A DNA stretch of 64,000 bases from Priestia taiwanensis (GCF_014638355.1 NZ_BMFK01000001.1:62001-126000), one strand, 5' to 3'; counted from the stretch's first letter, positions 24,338 to 33,794 are shown. Program-made: numbers and translations. Notes: a model not told the origin generated them from the letters alone.

Positions 24338-25208
24338 CTTTCTTTCCTCCTAACGAATGGACGAAGACGTCTTCTAATGTCGTTGGGATTTCCTCTAGGA
24401 AAATAGGAGTTTCTTGTCTGAACTTATGCAATGTTTCTTCTACATTCCCTTTGATAAGTACGGTGTGTACACGGCCGATTTGTTCTAGTATCGTCACATT
24501 TGATAATGCTTCTAGCTTTTGCGGGAACGAACGTTCAAAGATAGCGTGTACTTTCACGTAGTTTCCTTTCATGTCTTCAAGAGATGTGATGCCTTCCATC
24601 TGTCCGTTATTTAGCATAATGACAGTATCAGCGATTTTCTCAATTTCTTCTAAGTGATGCGTCGAGATTAAGAGAGATAATTCTCGTTCTGATACTTCTT
24701 CAATCATAAATTGTAAGATTTGTTTCTTGATAATTGGATCAAGCCCGTTCGTTGGTTCATCGAGTAAGATGTAGGTCGCTTTCGTAGAGAAAGCAAGAAT
24801 GATATGAAGTAATGCTTTCATTCCTTTTGAATAACGGCTAATCTTTTGTTCGTGTAACGAGAAGCGACCTATTAGTTCATAGAAATATGCTTCATCGAAT
24901 TTTTCATAGATTGCTTTGTATAACGTAACAAGCTCCTTCACTTTGTATTTCTCAATGACAGTAGGCGAGTCTGGAACGAACATAATTGTTTGTTTAATAG
25001 ACGGTTGTTGATGGATGTCCACATCGTCTACTAATACTCGTCCTTCTTCTGGATCAAGAATGCCAATCATTGTGCGCATTAATGTCGTCTTTCCGACACC
25101 GTTTCGACCTAGTAATCCTGTGATCGAACCAGGTGGGATCGTGAAGGTAATATCTTTGAGAACAGTTTTGTTATCAATTGTTTTCGTCACGTTTTGTACG
25201 CTCAGCAT
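24327..25208 (-). CDS. ABC transporter ATP-binding protein, cluster B
   Basis: The 293-residue protein has the same length as the cluster A ATPase and a similar sequence throughout: Walker A GRNGVGKTT (34-42), YSKGMKALLHI signature region, Walker B YILLDEPTNGLDP and ISTHHLEEIEK. The start overlaps the gntR end and the stop overlaps the permease start. The close identity points to duplication of a gntR-ATPase-permease unit. Confidence 0.93.
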   Translation of the reverse strand: MLSVQNVTKTIDNKTVLKDITFTIPPGSITGLLGRNGVGKTTLMRTMIGILDPEEGRVLVDDVDIHQQPSIKQTIMFVPDSPTVIEKYKVKELVTLYKAIYEKFDEAYFYELIGRFSLHEQKISRYSKGMKALLHIILAFSTKATYILLDEPTNGLDPIIKKQILQFMIEEVSERELSLLISTHHLEEIEKIADTVIMLNNGQMEGITSLEDMKGNYVKVHAIFERSFPQKLEALSNVTILEQIGRVHTVLIKGNVEETLHKFRQETPIFLEEIPTTLEDVFVHSLGGKKDVS

Positions 25209-25593
25209 GTGTTTCTCCCCCTAACTCTTCCATAATTTCTTCAATCCATTGGTGTAGCATTTGTTGGTCTACTCCAGCATATTTCGCTTCAATAATCATT
25301 TTCTTTAGTGATTCTTTCATCATTGTTAATTGTTGTTTGTCTGCTTTTGGCTCGAAATGAGCAGAGACAAACGTCCCCCTTCCACGTATTGTTTCAATAA
25401 CCCCTTGGCGCTCTAATTCTTGATACGCTTTACTTACTGTGTTCGGATTGACGACCAAAATAGAGGATAATTCCCGAACCGAGGGGAGTTTATCGTTTGG
25501 AGTCATATATCCTTTGACAATTGATTCCTTCACTTGTTGAACAATTTGTTCCCATATCGAGGTACTACTCCTCGAATCGATATATATGTGCAT
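25174..25593 (-). CDS. GntR/YtrA-type transcriptional repressor, cluster B
   Basis: The 139-residue protein has the short YtrA-subfamily winged helix (SIWEQIVQQVKESIVKG; LPSVRELSSILVVNPNTVSKAYQELERQGVIETIRGRGTF). ATG 25593 is preferred to the ATG at 25602 because AAAAGG abuts the latter. Immediately upstream is a perfect AGTGTA-N13-TACACT operator overlapping the promoter, so autorepression is likely. It differs from the cluster A regulator at many surface positions but keeps the recognition helix pattern. Confidence 0.92.
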   Translation of the reverse strand: MHIYIDSRSSTSIWEQIVQQVKESIVKGYMTPNDKLPSVRELSSILVVNPNTVSKAYQELERQGVIETIRGRGTFVSAHFEPKADKQQLTMMKESLKKMIIEAKYAGVDQQMLHQWIEEIMEELGGETHAERTKRDENN

Positions 25594-25629
25594 ATACACC
25601 ATCCTTTTAAAAGTGTATTGAGTGTATTA

Positions 25630-25654
25630 AGTGTACTACTTTAACTAATACACT
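25630..25654 (-). promoter_or_regulatory. YtrA-type operator of cluster B
   Basis: AGTGTA (25630-25635), exactly 13 bp, TACACT (25649-25654). This is the operator form described for Bacillus YtrA (AGTGTA-13-TACACT). On the minus strand the left half-site doubles as a TACACT minus-10, with TTCAAG as minus-35 seventeen bases upstream, so repressor binding would cover the promoter. Confidence 0.78.
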
Positions 25655-25861
25655 TGAATTGTAGAATATTTTGGTAATAAAAGCAAGTAGTTACAAGTTA
25701 AAAAATGTAAACTTTTTTCAAATCTTCGTTTTAACCCGTATAAAAAAAGAGTGTATGGAAAAAATAGGTATGGTATAGAAAAGCTACCACTCGTGGGTTA
25801 GATTCCCTTAAATAGTGAATAGCGAAGTTTAGCGTGGGATAAAGAATGGAGGGTTATGAGT

Positions 25862-27040
25862 ATGAAACGTTTAATTGGGGCATTTGTTGTACTTCTTCTA
25901 GTAATGCCACCAACTTATTCAACGGTTTCTGCGAATAAGTCGAAGGAAGAGAGTACAAGTACAGACTTAGTTCCAGGTGCTTCATCTGCGGTTGTAATCG
26001 AGCAGGATACTGGGAATATTTTGTATGAGAAGAATAGCAATCAAGCATTACCACCAGCTAGTATGACGAAAATCATGACGATGCTTCTTATTATGGATCA
26101 AATCGAGAGTGGGAAGTTAACACTTGAGGAGAAAGTTCGCGCAAGTGAGTATGCAGCTTCGATGGGTGGTTCGCAAATCTTCTTAGAAGTAGGCGAAGAG
26201 ATGACAGTCGATGAGTTGCTGCGTGGAATCGCAATTGCGTCTGGAAATGATGCTTCAATGGCGATGGCAGAACGAATTGCTGGTTCAGAAGAAGCGTTCG
26301 TGAAGATGATGAATGAGAAGGCACAGGAGTTAGGGTTGAAAAATACGAAGTTCCAAAACCCAACAGGACTTCCAGCGAAAGATCATTATTCATCGGCGTA
26401 CGACATGGCTATCATGGGAAGAGAGTTATTGAAATATCCGCTTATTACGAAGTACACAGGTACATATGAAGGTTATCTTCGAGAAAATACGGATCGTAAG
26501 TTTTGGCTTGTGAACACGAATAAGCTAGTGAAATTTTACCCAGGTGTAGATGGATTGAAGACAGGTTTCACTGGTGAGGCGAAATATTGCTTAACTGCTA
26601 CAGCGAAAAAAGGTAACATGCGTGTTATTTCTGTTGTGATGGGCGCTCAAACGTCGAAAGAACGAAATGCACAAGTATCAAAGTTACTCGATTTTGCATT
26701 TAACACATATGAAACGAAGCAATTATATGAAAAAGGACAATTAGTCCAGAAGATAAAGGTAAGCAAGGGAGAGAAAGAAGAACTTCCACTTGTTGCCGAG
26801 TATAACGTATCTCTTTTATTACGTAAAGGTGAAAAGGGAGAGCATTTAACACAAGAAGTGAAGAAAAAAGATAGTGTGCGAGCACCTGTGAAAAAGGGTG
26901 ACGAATTAGGTACACTTGTCGTGAAGAACAAAAACAAAGTTGTATCTGAAATTCCACTTATCGCAAGTGAAGATGTACAAGAAGCAAGCTGGTGGCAAAT
27001 TTTCAAACGTACGATGGGTTCATTTACACGATTTAACTAA
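25862..27040 (+). CDS. dacF: D-alanyl-D-alanine carboxypeptidase DacF
   Basis: The 392-residue protein has an N-terminal signal peptide (hydrophobic residues 4-20, cleavage near SANK). The penicillin-binding motifs are in order: SxxK at Ser67-Lys70 (SMTK), SGN at 127-129 and KTG at 233-235, followed by a C-terminal beta-rich domain. The enzyme trims the terminal D-Ala of peptidoglycan stem peptides and lowers spore-cortex cross-linking. It is first in the dacF-spoIIAA-spoIIAB-sigF arrangement conserved in Bacillus. ATG 25862 is preferred because GGAGGG lies only two bases before ATG 25856. Confidence 0.95.
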   Translation: MKRLIGAFVVLLLVMPPTYSTVSANKSKEESTSTDLVPGASSAVVIEQDTGNILYEKNSNQALPPASMTKIMTMLLIMDQIESGKLTLEEKVRASEYAASMGGSQIFLEVGEEMTVDELLRGIAIASGNDASMAMAERIAGSEEAFVKMMNEKAQELGLKNTKFQNPTGLPAKDHYSSAYDMAIMGRELLKYPLITKYTGTYEGYLRENTDRKFWLVNTNKLVKFYPGVDGLKTGFTGEAKYCLTATAKKGNMRVISVVMGAQTSKERNAQVSKLLDFAFNTYETKQLYEKGQLVQKIKVSKGEKEELPLVAEYNVSLLLRKGEKGEHLTQEVKKKDSVRAPVKKGDELGTLVVKNKNKVVSEIPLIASEDVQEASWWQIFKRTMGSFTRFN

Positions 27041-27073
27041 TCGTATCGAATTTACACTAGTTTTGTCAGGTGG

Positions 27074-27101
27074 AAGGATTTCAGGAGAGACTCAGCGAAA
27101 C
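27074..27101 (+). promoter_or_regulatory. Candidate sigma-H promoter of spoIIA
   Basis: AAGGATTT (27074-27081) and GCGAAAC (27095-27101) resemble the sigma-H consensus (AGGAWWT, RNNGAAT), spaced 13 bp, about 35 bp before spoIIAA. A TATCGAA motif at about 27046-27052 is one base from the Spo0A box TGTCGAA. This fits the Spo0A-P/sigma-H control known for spoIIA. Confidence 0.45.
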
Positions 27102-27135
27102 AAATCCTTATGCATATAAGAAGGAGGAAGGATCA

Positions 27136-27486
27136 ATGAGTCTTTCGATTAACTTAGAAGTAAAGCAAGACGTGCTTTGTATCCGACTTGATGGAGAGTT
27201 AGACCACCATACGGCAGAACAGTTACGTATGAAGGTGACAACAGTTCTTGAACATAAGCCAATTCAGCACATTATTTTGAATTTAGAAGGATTAGCGTTT
27301 ATGGACAGCTCGGGCTTAGGTGTGATATTAGGACGCTATAAGTATATTAAAGGCAAAGGCGGAGAAATGGTTGTTTGTTCCATTTCACCAGCTGTGAAGC
27401 GCTTGTTTGAAATGTCTGGTTTGTTTAAAATCATTCGATTAGAAGAGAATGAAGCACATGCGCTTTACACGTTGGGGGTGGCATAA
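27136..27486 (+). CDS. spoIIAA: Anti-sigma-F factor antagonist SpoIIAA
   Basis: The 116-residue STAS-domain protein carries the phosphorylation site in MDSSGLG (Ser58 by homology with B. subtilis). Unphosphorylated SpoIIAA binds SpoIIAB and frees sigma-F in the forespore; SpoIIAB phosphorylates it and SpoIIE dephosphorylates it. ATG 27136 has AAGGAGGAAGG upstream; the 66-nt longer reading crosses the promoter region. It overlaps spoIIAB in TAATG. Confidence 0.97.
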   Translation: MSLSINLEVKQDVLCIRLDGELDHHTAEQLRMKVTTVLEHKPIQHIILNLEGLAFMDSSGLGVILGRYKYIKGKGGEMVVCSISPAVKRLFEMSGLFKIIRLEENEAHALYTLGVA

Positions 27487-27926
27487 TGAGAAATGAAATG
27501 CACCTTCAATTTTCGGCGTTAAGTCAAAATGAATCATTTGCACGTGTGGCTGTTGCAGCATTCGTCGCACAATTAGATCCAACTTTAGATGAATTAACAG
27601 AGATTAAAACAGTTGTATCAGAAGCCGTAACTAATTCTATTATTCACGGTTATGAAGGAAATCCAAATGGTATTGTTTATATTTCGATTGTATTAGAGGA
27701 TGGAATGGTTCATTTATCGATTCGTGATGAAGGGATTGGTATTCACGATGTTGAGGAAGCACGTCAGCCATTATTTACAACGAAACCAGAACTTGAGCGT
27801 TCAGGTATGGGCTTTACGATTATGGAGAACTTCATGGACAAATGTGAAGTAGAATCGAACGAATTATCTGGCACAACCATTCATCTCTCAAAATATTTAT
27901 CAAAAAGCAATGCGTTGTGTAATTAA
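27486..27926 (+). CDS. spoIIAB: Anti-sigma-F factor / serine kinase SpoIIAB
   Basis: The 146-residue GHKL-family kinase shows the N-box [11 protein letters not shown], the G1 box IRDEGIGI and the G2 box [12 protein letters not shown]. It binds ATP and sigma-F, holding sigma-F inactive, and phosphorylates SpoIIAA. The start codon overlaps the spoIIAA stop, giving translational coupling that helps fix the stoichiometry. sigF starts 13 bp after the stop. Confidence 0.97.
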   Translation: MRNEMHLQFSALSQNESFARVAVAAFVAQLDPTLDELTEIKTVVSEAVTNSIIHGYEGNPNGIVYISIVLEDGMVHLSIRDEGIGIHDVEEARQPLFTTKPELERSGMGFTIMENFMDKCEVESNELSGTTIHLSKYLSKSNALCN

Positions 27927-27939
27927 GGAGATATAGCCT

Positions 27940-28698
27940 ATGGATGTGGAGGTTAGAAAAGACCAGAAGAAGGCAGGTTTGAAAGATGCTGACATAAAAG
28001 AACTCATTAAGCAGAGCCAAGAAGGTAATCAAGAAGCACGGAATACAATCGTGCAAAATAACCTCCGGCTCGTATGGTCTGTTGTGCAGCGTTTTATAAA
28101 TCGGGGATATGACCCAGAAGATTTATTCCAAATTGGATGTATAGGTTTGTTGAAATCCGTTGATAAATTCGATTTGTCGTTTGACGTAAAATTCTCGACA
28201 TATGCAGTTCCGATGATTATCGGGGAGATTCAACGTTTCTTACGCGATGATGGTACCGTAAAAGTAAGTCGTTCTCTGAAAGAAACAGGGAACAAAATAC
28301 GAAAAGTAAAAGACGAACTATCGAAGAAGTTAGGGCGTATGCCAACGATTTCAGAAATTGCTGAGCATATGGAGATGACAGTAGAGGATATCGTGCTAGC
28401 ACAAGAAGCAAGCCGTACGCCATCATCTATCCATGAGACAGTGTATGAGAATGATGGCGATCCAATTACATTGTTAGATCAAATTGCTGATCAAAGCGAA
28501 GCAAAATGGTTTGACAAAATCGCATTGAAAGAAGCAATCCGTGAATTAGATGAGCGAGAGCGACTCATCGTATATTTACGTTATTACAAAGATCAAACTC
28601 AGTCTGAAGTGGCCGAACGGCTTGGCATTTCACAAGTACAAGTATCGCGACTGGAAAAGAAAATATTAGCTCAAATGAAAGATCGAATAGGCGAGTAG
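27940..28698 (+). CDS. sigF: RNA polymerase sigma factor sigma-F
   Basis: The 252-residue sigma-70 family protein has region 2 (NLRLVWSVVQRFINRGYDPEDLFQIGCIGLLKSVDKFDLS), region 3 (VSRSLKETGNKIRKVKDELS) and region 4 with a helix-turn-helix (QTQSEVAERLGISQVQVSRLEKKIL). Sigma-F is the first forespore-specific sigma factor. It is the last gene of the spoIIA operon and also called spoIIAC. It ends at an intrinsic terminator. Confidence 0.97.
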   Translation: MDVEVRKDQKKAGLKDADIKELIKQSQEGNQEARNTIVQNNLRLVWSVVQRFINRGYDPEDLFQIGCIGLLKSVDKFDLSFDVKFSTYAVPMIIGEIQRFLRDDGTVKVSRSLKETGNKIRKVKDELSKKLGRMPTISEIAEHMEMTVEDIVLAQEASRTPSSIHETVYENDGDPITLLDQIADQSEAKWFDKIALKEAIRELDERERLIVYLRYYKDQTQSEVAERLGISQVQVSRLEKKILAQMKDRIGE

Positions 28699-28712
28699 CC
28701 ATTCGGTCTTTT
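28678..28712 (+). terminator. Intrinsic terminator after sigF
   Basis: AAAGATCGAAT (28678-28688) pairs with ATTCGGTCTTT (28701-28711, one G-U) and is followed by a T-run. The stem spans the sigF stop codon. Confidence 0.85.
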
Positions 28713-28827
28713 TTTATTTTTATAGGAGAGGATGATTAGGAATGGAAATGTGTTGATAGCCGTAATATAAGTGGGTAACACTAGCAGAAAAGGTGAAAGT
28801 ATCACTCAAAATCCATTCATTTTCTGT

Positions 28828-28856
28828 GCATGAAAATAAAGACAATACTCATACTA
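28828..28856 (+). promoter_or_regulatory. Sigma-G promoter of the spoVA operon
   Basis: GCATGA (28828-28833) and CATACTA (28850-28856), about 17 bp apart, match the sigma-F/G consensus (GNATR, about 18 bp, CATNNTA) well. The spoVA operon is a known forespore sigma-G operon. The position rules out the ATG at 28830 as spoVAA start. Confidence 0.8.
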
Positions 28857-28877
28857 CTCATAAAAGGATGTGGGGAT

Positions 28878-29498
28878 GTGAGTCAAATGTTGTATATACG
28901 ACTACGGCATCGTTTGCTTGTAGACCCTGCTCATCCAATCAAACTCAAGGATATAGCGGAATTGATTGGAGAGGTAGAAATTGTACATGCATTGCAGGAC
29001 ATTATCATTTACGAAATAAGTAAGAAGGACAAAACACATGTTGTTCTCGATATTATGTTTGTACTAGACGCTATCAAAAAGCATGTTCCACATGTGGAGT
29101 GCAACGTCATTGGTCCGACACAAACACTTGTTGAGATTAATGTGAGAAAGAAGAAGATTAATCCATTTTTTCTTATAGTCACTTGGTTGTTGTTGTTTGT
29201 TGGTGCTGGACTAGCCATTATTTACTTCCATGAAGATGTGAGTATGCAACAAGTACATCAACGTATTTATTACATGATTACTGGGGAAGTAAAGGAAAAG
29301 CCACTTGTATTTCAAATTCCGTACTCTATTGGACTCGGGGTGGGAATGATTTTGTTCTTTAATCATGTGTTTCAAAAGCGTATTAACGAAGAGCCAAGCC
29401 CGCTCGAAGTAGAAATGTTTCAATATCAGCAATCACTTGATCAATATGTGATTCATCATGACGAGAAGGAACAGCAGAAGGATATTGATCGTTCTTAA
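28878..29498 (+). CDS. spoVAA: Stage V sporulation protein AA
   Basis: The 206-residue protein begins VSQMLYIRLRHRLLV, matching the SpoVAA N-terminus, and ends with two transmembrane segments (about residues 110-130 and 155-175). GTG 28878 is chosen because an upstream ATG (28830) lies inside the sigma-G promoter. SpoVAA belongs to the SpoVA channel complex that imports dipicolinic acid into the spore and releases it at germination; it is an essential accessory membrane subunit in the forespore inner membrane. Confidence 0.93.
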   Translation: MSQMLYIRLRHRLLVDPAHPIKLKDIAELIGEVEIVHALQDIIIYEISKKDKTHVVLDIMFVLDAIKKHVPHVECNVIGPTQTLVEINVRKKKINPFFLIVTWLLLFVGAGLAIIYFHEDVSMQQVHQRIYYMITGEVKEKPLVFQIPYSIGLGVGMILFFNHVFQKRINEEPSPLEVEMFQYQQSLDQYVIHHDEKEQQKDIDRS

Positions 29499-29907
29499 GT
29501 ATTGTTTCGTCGTCTTTACAGGTTTTGCGGGCGGCATTGCAGTTGGAAGTGGGTTTGTCGCATTTTTGACTGTGCTTGGTGTCATTCCACGATTAGCACA
29601 GTTAGCAAAAGCAAATAAGTATGTTCATTATTTGCAGTGGGCAGTTGTTTTAGGAGCCGTAGTGAATGGATGGATGAGCTTACAAGATGCGGCATTTACG
29701 TTATCTGTGTACGTGTTGATTCCGATTGGCTTAGCGTGTGGCGTGTTCGTGGGCATGTTAGCGGCAGCGTTAACAGAGATATTGAACGTGTTTCCTATTT
29801 TAACGAAGCGAGTAGGGTTAGAAACGAAAATCATTTATTTACTAATGGCAATTGCGCTTGGAAAGATTGTAGGATCGTTATTCCATTGGATTTATTTCAT
29901 TGAGTAA
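29485..29907 (+). CDS. spoVAB: Stage V sporulation protein AB
   Basis: A protein of about 140 residues with four transmembrane segments and the pattern FTGFAGGIAVGSGFVAFLTVLGVIPRL typical of SpoVAB. The start is uncertain: TTG 29485 is suggested by homologues that begin MIV and by AGAAGGA nearby (spacing short), while an in-frame ATG at 29458 has no Shine-Dalgarno. In either case it overlaps spoVAA by 14 to 41 bases. It is an integral subunit of the dipicolinate channel complex. Confidence 0.92.
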   Translation: MIVLKYCFVVFTGFAGGIAVGSGFVAFLTVLGVIPRLAQLAKANKYVHYLQWAVVLGAVVNGWMSLQDAAFTLSVYVLIPIGLACGVFVGMLAAALTEILNVFPILTKRVGLETKIIYLLMAIALGKIVGSLFHWIYFIE

Positions 29908-29920
29908 GAAGGAGACAACT

Positions 29921-30373
29921 ATGAGCAAAAAGCTAAAAGATAATTACAAAGAAGACGTAAAAGGGTATCAACCACAAATCCCTTATTTCAAAAACTGTGT
30001 GAAAGCATTTCTTGTTGGTGGTACGATTTGTGTCATTGGTCAGCTTATTTCAAACTTCTATATTACATATTTTGATTTCACAAAAGAAACAGCAGGTGAT
30101 CCAACAGTTGGAACGCTTGTCTTAATTTCGGCTATTTTAACAGGATTAGGTGTATACGATAAGCTTGGTCAATTTGCCGGGGCAGGTTCTGCTGTACCGG
30201 TGACGGGATTTGCGAACTCGATGGCGAGTGCTGCAATTGAATATCGTAGTGAAGGCATTGTGCTTGGAGTTGCGACGAATATGTTTAAGTTAGCGGGTAG
30301 TGTCATTGTATTCGGTGTTGTTGCAGCATATATACTCGGAATGATTCGTTATGCGGTAAGTATTTGGATGTGA
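29921..30373 (+). CDS. spoVAC: Stage V sporulation protein AC
   Basis: The 150-residue membrane protein carries the SpoVAC/SpoVAE family signature: YFKNCVKAFLVGGTICVIGQ, then GAGSAVPVTGFANSMASAAIEYRSEG. SpoVAC is the mechanosensitive-type pore-forming subunit of the DPA channel. ATG 29921 has AAGGAG upstream and is preferred to a TTG at 29900 that overlaps the spoVAB end. It is homologous to SpoVAEB two genes downstream ([10 protein letters not shown]...[14 protein letters not shown]). Confidence 0.95.
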   Translation: MSKKLKDNYKEDVKGYQPQIPYFKNCVKAFLVGGTICVIGQLISNFYITYFDFTKETAGDPTVGTLVLISAILTGLGVYDKLGQFAGAGSAVPVTGFANSMASAAIEYRSEGIVLGVATNMFKLAGSVIVFGVVAAYILGMIRYAVSIWM

Positions 30374-30386
30374 AGGGAGAAAAACA

Positions 30387-31400
30387 ATGCGTCTTACTGG
30401 AAAACAAACATGGGTATTTGAAAATGATGTATATGTGAATGAAACAGGGACAGCTGTTGGGCCGGATGAGGCACAAGGTCCGCTTGCAAGTAAATTCGAT
30501 AAAACATATGAAGATTTATATTGTGGCGAAGATAGCTGGGAACTGGCAGAACGAACATTGATGAGGGATGCGGTTAATCATTGTTTGCAAAAGGCGAATG
30601 TCACCATTGATGATGTAGACGTTATGCTAGCAGGTGATTTATTAAATCAAAACGTCACAGCGAATTACCTTGCGAGAGAAATGCAAGTACCATTTCTTTG
30701 TATGTTCGGGGCATGCTCGACCTCAATGGAAACGTTGGCGGTTGCCTCGGCTTTAATTGATGCTGGCTTTGCCAAAAAAGCTATTGCTGCAACAAGTAGC
30801 CATAATGCAACGGCTGAACGACAATTCCGTTACCCGACGGAGTATGGTGGACAAAAGCCAGACAGTGCAACGTTTACTGTATCTGGTTCGGGTGCCGCAC
30901 TTGTCAGTACAGAAAAAAGTGCAATCAAGGTGACATCCGCAACAATTGGAAAAGTACAAGACTTGGGCTTAACAGATCCGTTCGATATGGGTTCGGCAAT
31001 GGCTCCAGCTGCTGCTGATACAATTAAGCAACACTTTGAGGACTTAGATCGTAAGCCAAGTGACTATGATCTAATTGTGACAGGAGACTTATCGAAAGTA
31101 GGCCAACCAATCTGTAAACGTATGTTACAAGATGAGGGATATGATATGGGCGACCGCTATACGGATTGTGGGTTATTAATTTATAACCCAGATCAAGAAG
31201 TATTTGCTGGTGGTAGTGGTTGTGCATGTTGTGCGGTTGTCACATACGCTCATTTAATCGATGAGATGAAGAAAGGAACATATAACCGTGTTCTTGTTGT
31301 TGCAACAGGTGCACTACTGAGCCCAACAATGATTCAACAGAAAGAAACGATTCCAACGATTGCACATGGTGTTGTGTTGGAACGAGTGAAAGGGGTGTAG
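30387..31400 (+). CDS. spoVAD: Stage V sporulation protein AD
   Basis: The 337-residue soluble protein has a thiolase-like fold with the cysteine segment FGACSTSMETL, but without the full thiolase catalytic set. SpoVAD binds dipicolinic acid directly and serves as the substrate-binding part of the SpoVA complex on the inner membrane. AAGGGAG precedes the ATG. Length and neighbours match the family. Confidence 0.96.
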   Translation: MRLTGKQTWVFENDVYVNETGTAVGPDEAQGPLASKFDKTYEDLYCGEDSWELAERTLMRDAVNHCLQKANVTIDDVDVMLAGDLLNQNVTANYLAREMQVPFLCMFGACSTSMETLAVASALIDAGFAKKAIAATSSHNATAERQFRYPTEYGGQKPDSATFTVSGSGAALVSTEKSAIKVTSATIGKVQDLGLTDPFDMGSAMAPAAADTIKQHFEDLDRKPSDYDLIVTGDLSKVGQPICKRMLQDEGYDMGDRYTDCGLLIYNPDQEVFAGGSGCACCAVVTYAHLIDEMKKGTYNRVLVVATGALLSPTMIQQKETIPTIAHGVVLERVKGV

Positions 31401-31403
31401 AGG

Positions 31404-31754
31404 ATGCAATTTGTATGGGCCTTTATTGTAGGTGGATTAATCTGTGTAATTGGTCAATTGTTGTTAGATAAGGCGAAATTCACGCCTGCACATTTAATGG
31501 CAACATTTGTTGTGAGTGGTGCACTGTTAGATACATTTCATTTGTATGATGACTTAATTGAATTTGCTGGTGCAGGTGCAACGGTACCGATTACGAGCTT
31601 TGGCCATTCACTTTTACACGGAGCATTGGAGAAGGCCTCGGAACATGGGTTTGTCGGAATAGGCATGGGGATTTTCTCATTAACGTCGTCTGGTATTTCC
31701 GCTGCAATTATTTTTGGGTTTTTAGCTGCATTAATTTTTAAACCGAAAGGATAG
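31404..31754 (+). CDS. spoVAEB: Stage V sporulation protein AE-B
   Basis: The 116-residue membrane protein is a shorter relative of SpoVAC with the same GGLICVIGQ and [19 protein letters not shown] motifs. It is predicted to form part of the channel with SpoVAC. It starts 3 bp after the spoVAD stop, with GAGGATG acting as ribosome binding site. Confidence 0.95.
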   Translation: MQFVWAFIVGGLICVIGQLLLDKAKFTPAHLMATFVVSGALLDTFHLYDDLIEFAGAGATVPITSFGHSLLHGALEKASEHGFVGIGMGIFSLTSSGISAAIIFGFLAALIFKPKG

Positions 31755-31759
31755 ACACG

Positions 31760-32341
31760 ATGAGACGAAGGATTGTTTTGGTAACAGATGGTGATGAATA
31801 TGCGTTTCGGACAATTTCCTTTTTGGCGAAAGAATATGGGGGACGTTGTATTTCGCAATCTCAAGGCAATCCGTCGAAGCTAAGTGGTAGCAAAATTGTT
31901 GAATTAATTCTTCAAACTCCCCACGATCCAGTTTTTGTAATGTTTGATGACAGTGGTTTCATTGGAGAAGGTCCGGGTGAACGGGCAATGAAGTATGTTG
32001 CCAATCATCGGAATATTGATGTAGTAGGAGTGTTAGCAGTCGCATCAAATACGCATCATTGGGAGTGGACACGCGTGGATGTGAGTATCGATGCATTCGG
32101 AGAATTGACAGAGTACGGTGTTGATAAATTTGGCATTCAGGAGATGGATATTGGTCGGATTAATGGTGATACGATTTATTGTTTGGATCAACTAAATGTA
32201 CCTATTATTATCGGCATCGGAGATATCGGGAAAATGGGCGGAAAGGACGATATTAAGTTAGGTTCGCCTATCACAAAAAAAGCAATTGATATTATCTTTG
32301 AGAGGAGTGGCTTCAATGAGCAACACGGATACTTCCGTTAG
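31760..32341 (+). CDS. spoVAEA: Stage V sporulation protein AE-A
   Basis: The 193-residue soluble protein starts [24 protein letters not shown], with [23 protein letters not shown] and [15 protein letters not shown] at the end, as in the SpoVAEA family. It is a dispensable cytosolic or peripheral SpoVA component in studied species. Its 3' end overlaps the spoVAF start by 26 bases. Confidence 0.94.
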   Translation: MRRRIVLVTDGDEYAFRTISFLAKEYGGRCISQSQGNPSKLSGSKIVELILQTPHDPVFVMFDDSGFIGEGPGERAMKYVANHRNIDVVGVLAVASNTHHWEWTRVDVSIDAFGELTEYGVDKFGIQEMDIGRINGDTIYCLDQLNVPIIIGIGDIGKMGGKDDIKLGSPITKKAIDIIFERSGFNEQHGYFR

Positions 32342-33794
32342 TATTCCGGTGTCGTCTTTCATTGGTGATAATGCGAACTATTTGAAAGAAAGACTTGGAA
32401 TAGGCATTACATTTGATATTGATTCACGTACTATTCATGTAGCTGGTACAGAAGTACAAGCTTATTATGTAAATGGGTTATGTGATTCTACGTTAATTGT
32501 TCAACTATTAGAAGAATTAATTGATACGCCTAATGAAACAGCACAAAATAGCAAAAGTATATTTGATTTAGTCGAATCGAGAATCATTCATCAACAAGTG
32601 AGTACGCTGCAAGCATTTGAAGATATTGTAGAACAATTATTATGTGGTTTATTTATCATCTTTGTTGATGGCGAAGCAAAAGCATTAAGTATCGATTTAC
32701 GTTCTTATCCAGGACGAAATCCAGAAGAACCACAAGCAGAGAAAATTATATCAGGTTCAAAGGATGGCTTTGTTGAAAATGTTATCGTAAACACGGCATT
32801 AATTCGTCGACGTATTCGTGATGAGCGTCTACGTAATGAAGTAATCAAGGTCGGTGTCCGTTCGAAGACGGATATCGTGATCTCGTACATACAAGATGTG
32901 GCGAATCCAGAACTAATTAACATTATTAAACAAGAGTTAACGAATATTAATATCGATGGTCTACCGATGGCTGAGAAAATGGTAGAAGAATTTCTACTTA
33001 ATCAAGGCTTTAATCCATTTCCACAAACAAAGGTAACGGAGCGACCTGACATTGCAGCGACGCATTTATTAGAGGGGCATGTGCTAATTCTTGTTGATAC
33101 GTCACCTAGTGCACTTATCACACCAGCGACGTTCTTCCATCACTTGCAACATGCGGAAGAGTACCGAACTGCAACATTGCAAGGGACGATGGTGCGTTTA
33201 TTCCGGTTTATGGCAGTATTTGCATCTGTTTTATTACTACCTTTATGGTTCGTATTTGTATTAGAGCCACAGTTATTGCCACCACAACTAAGTTATATCG
33301 GCCCAGCAGAACATTCAAATATGCCAGTAGTTGCACAAATTCTTCTTGCGATTCTCGCCTTAGAGTTCTTACGGATGGCAGCTCTTCATACACCGAATGC
33401 AATTATTACCGCGATGGGACTAGTCGCAGCCACCTTAATTGGTCAAATTGCGATTGAAGTAGGGTTGTTCTTACCAGAAGTCGTATTATATTCTGCAGTT
33501 GCAATGCTTGGTACATTTGCGACGCCGAGTCATGAACTTGGAGGTGCGAATCGGATAGTAGGATTATTTTTAGTGATCCTTGTATATTTCTTCCATGAAG
33601 AAGGATTTGTCGTTGGAGTTACGTTCGTCATTCTTTATTTAGCGTCCAAAAAGCCATTGCAAACACCGTATTTATGGCCGCTTATCCCGTTTAATCCAGG
33701 AGCATTCTTACAAATTTTCCTTCGTCCTCCGATGGCAAGTGATCGGAAGCGTCCAAGCGGAATTCATCCAATGCAAATGAAACGTCAGTCTTAA
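32316..33794 (+). CDS. spoVAF: Stage V sporulation protein AF (GerA-like A subunit)
   Basis: The 492-residue protein is of the Ger(x)A/SpoVAF family: a large N-terminal cytoplasmic domain ([29 protein letters not shown]), then several transmembrane segments from about residue 280 on ([40 protein letters not shown]), and a C-terminal [13 protein letters not shown]. It modulates spore germination with SpoVA or GerA complexes. ATG 32316 has GAGAGGAGTGG upstream. It closes the operon, followed by a terminator. Confidence 0.95.
   Translation: MSNTDTSVSIPVSSFIGDNANYLKERLGIGITFDIDSRTIHVAGTEVQAYYVNGLCDSTLIVQLLEELIDTPNETAQNSKSIFDLVESRIIHQQVSTLQAFEDIVEQLLCGLFIIFVDGEAKALSIDLRSYPGRNPEEPQAEKIISGSKDGFVENVIVNTALIRRRIRDERLRNEVIKVGVRSKTDIVISYIQDVANPELINIIKQELTNINIDGLPMAEKMVEEFLLNQGFNPFPQTKVTERPDIAATHLLEGHVLILVDTSPSALITPATFFHHLQHAEEYRTATLQGTMVRLFRFMAVFASVLLLPLWFVFVLEPQLLPPQLSYIGPAEHSNMPVVAQILLAILALEFLRMAALHTPNAIITAMGLVAATLIGQIAIEVGLFLPEVVLYSAVAMLGTFATPSHELGGANRIVGLFLVILVYFFHEEGFVVGVTFVILYLASKKPLQTPYLWPLIPFNPGAFLQIFLRPPMASDRKRPSGIHPMQMKRQS

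Noticed and set aside
25741-25800. Sigma-F promoter for dacF
   Set aside because: GTATG and GGTATAGAA are near the right spacing but the minus-10 has two mismatches at key positions; evidence too weak to list.
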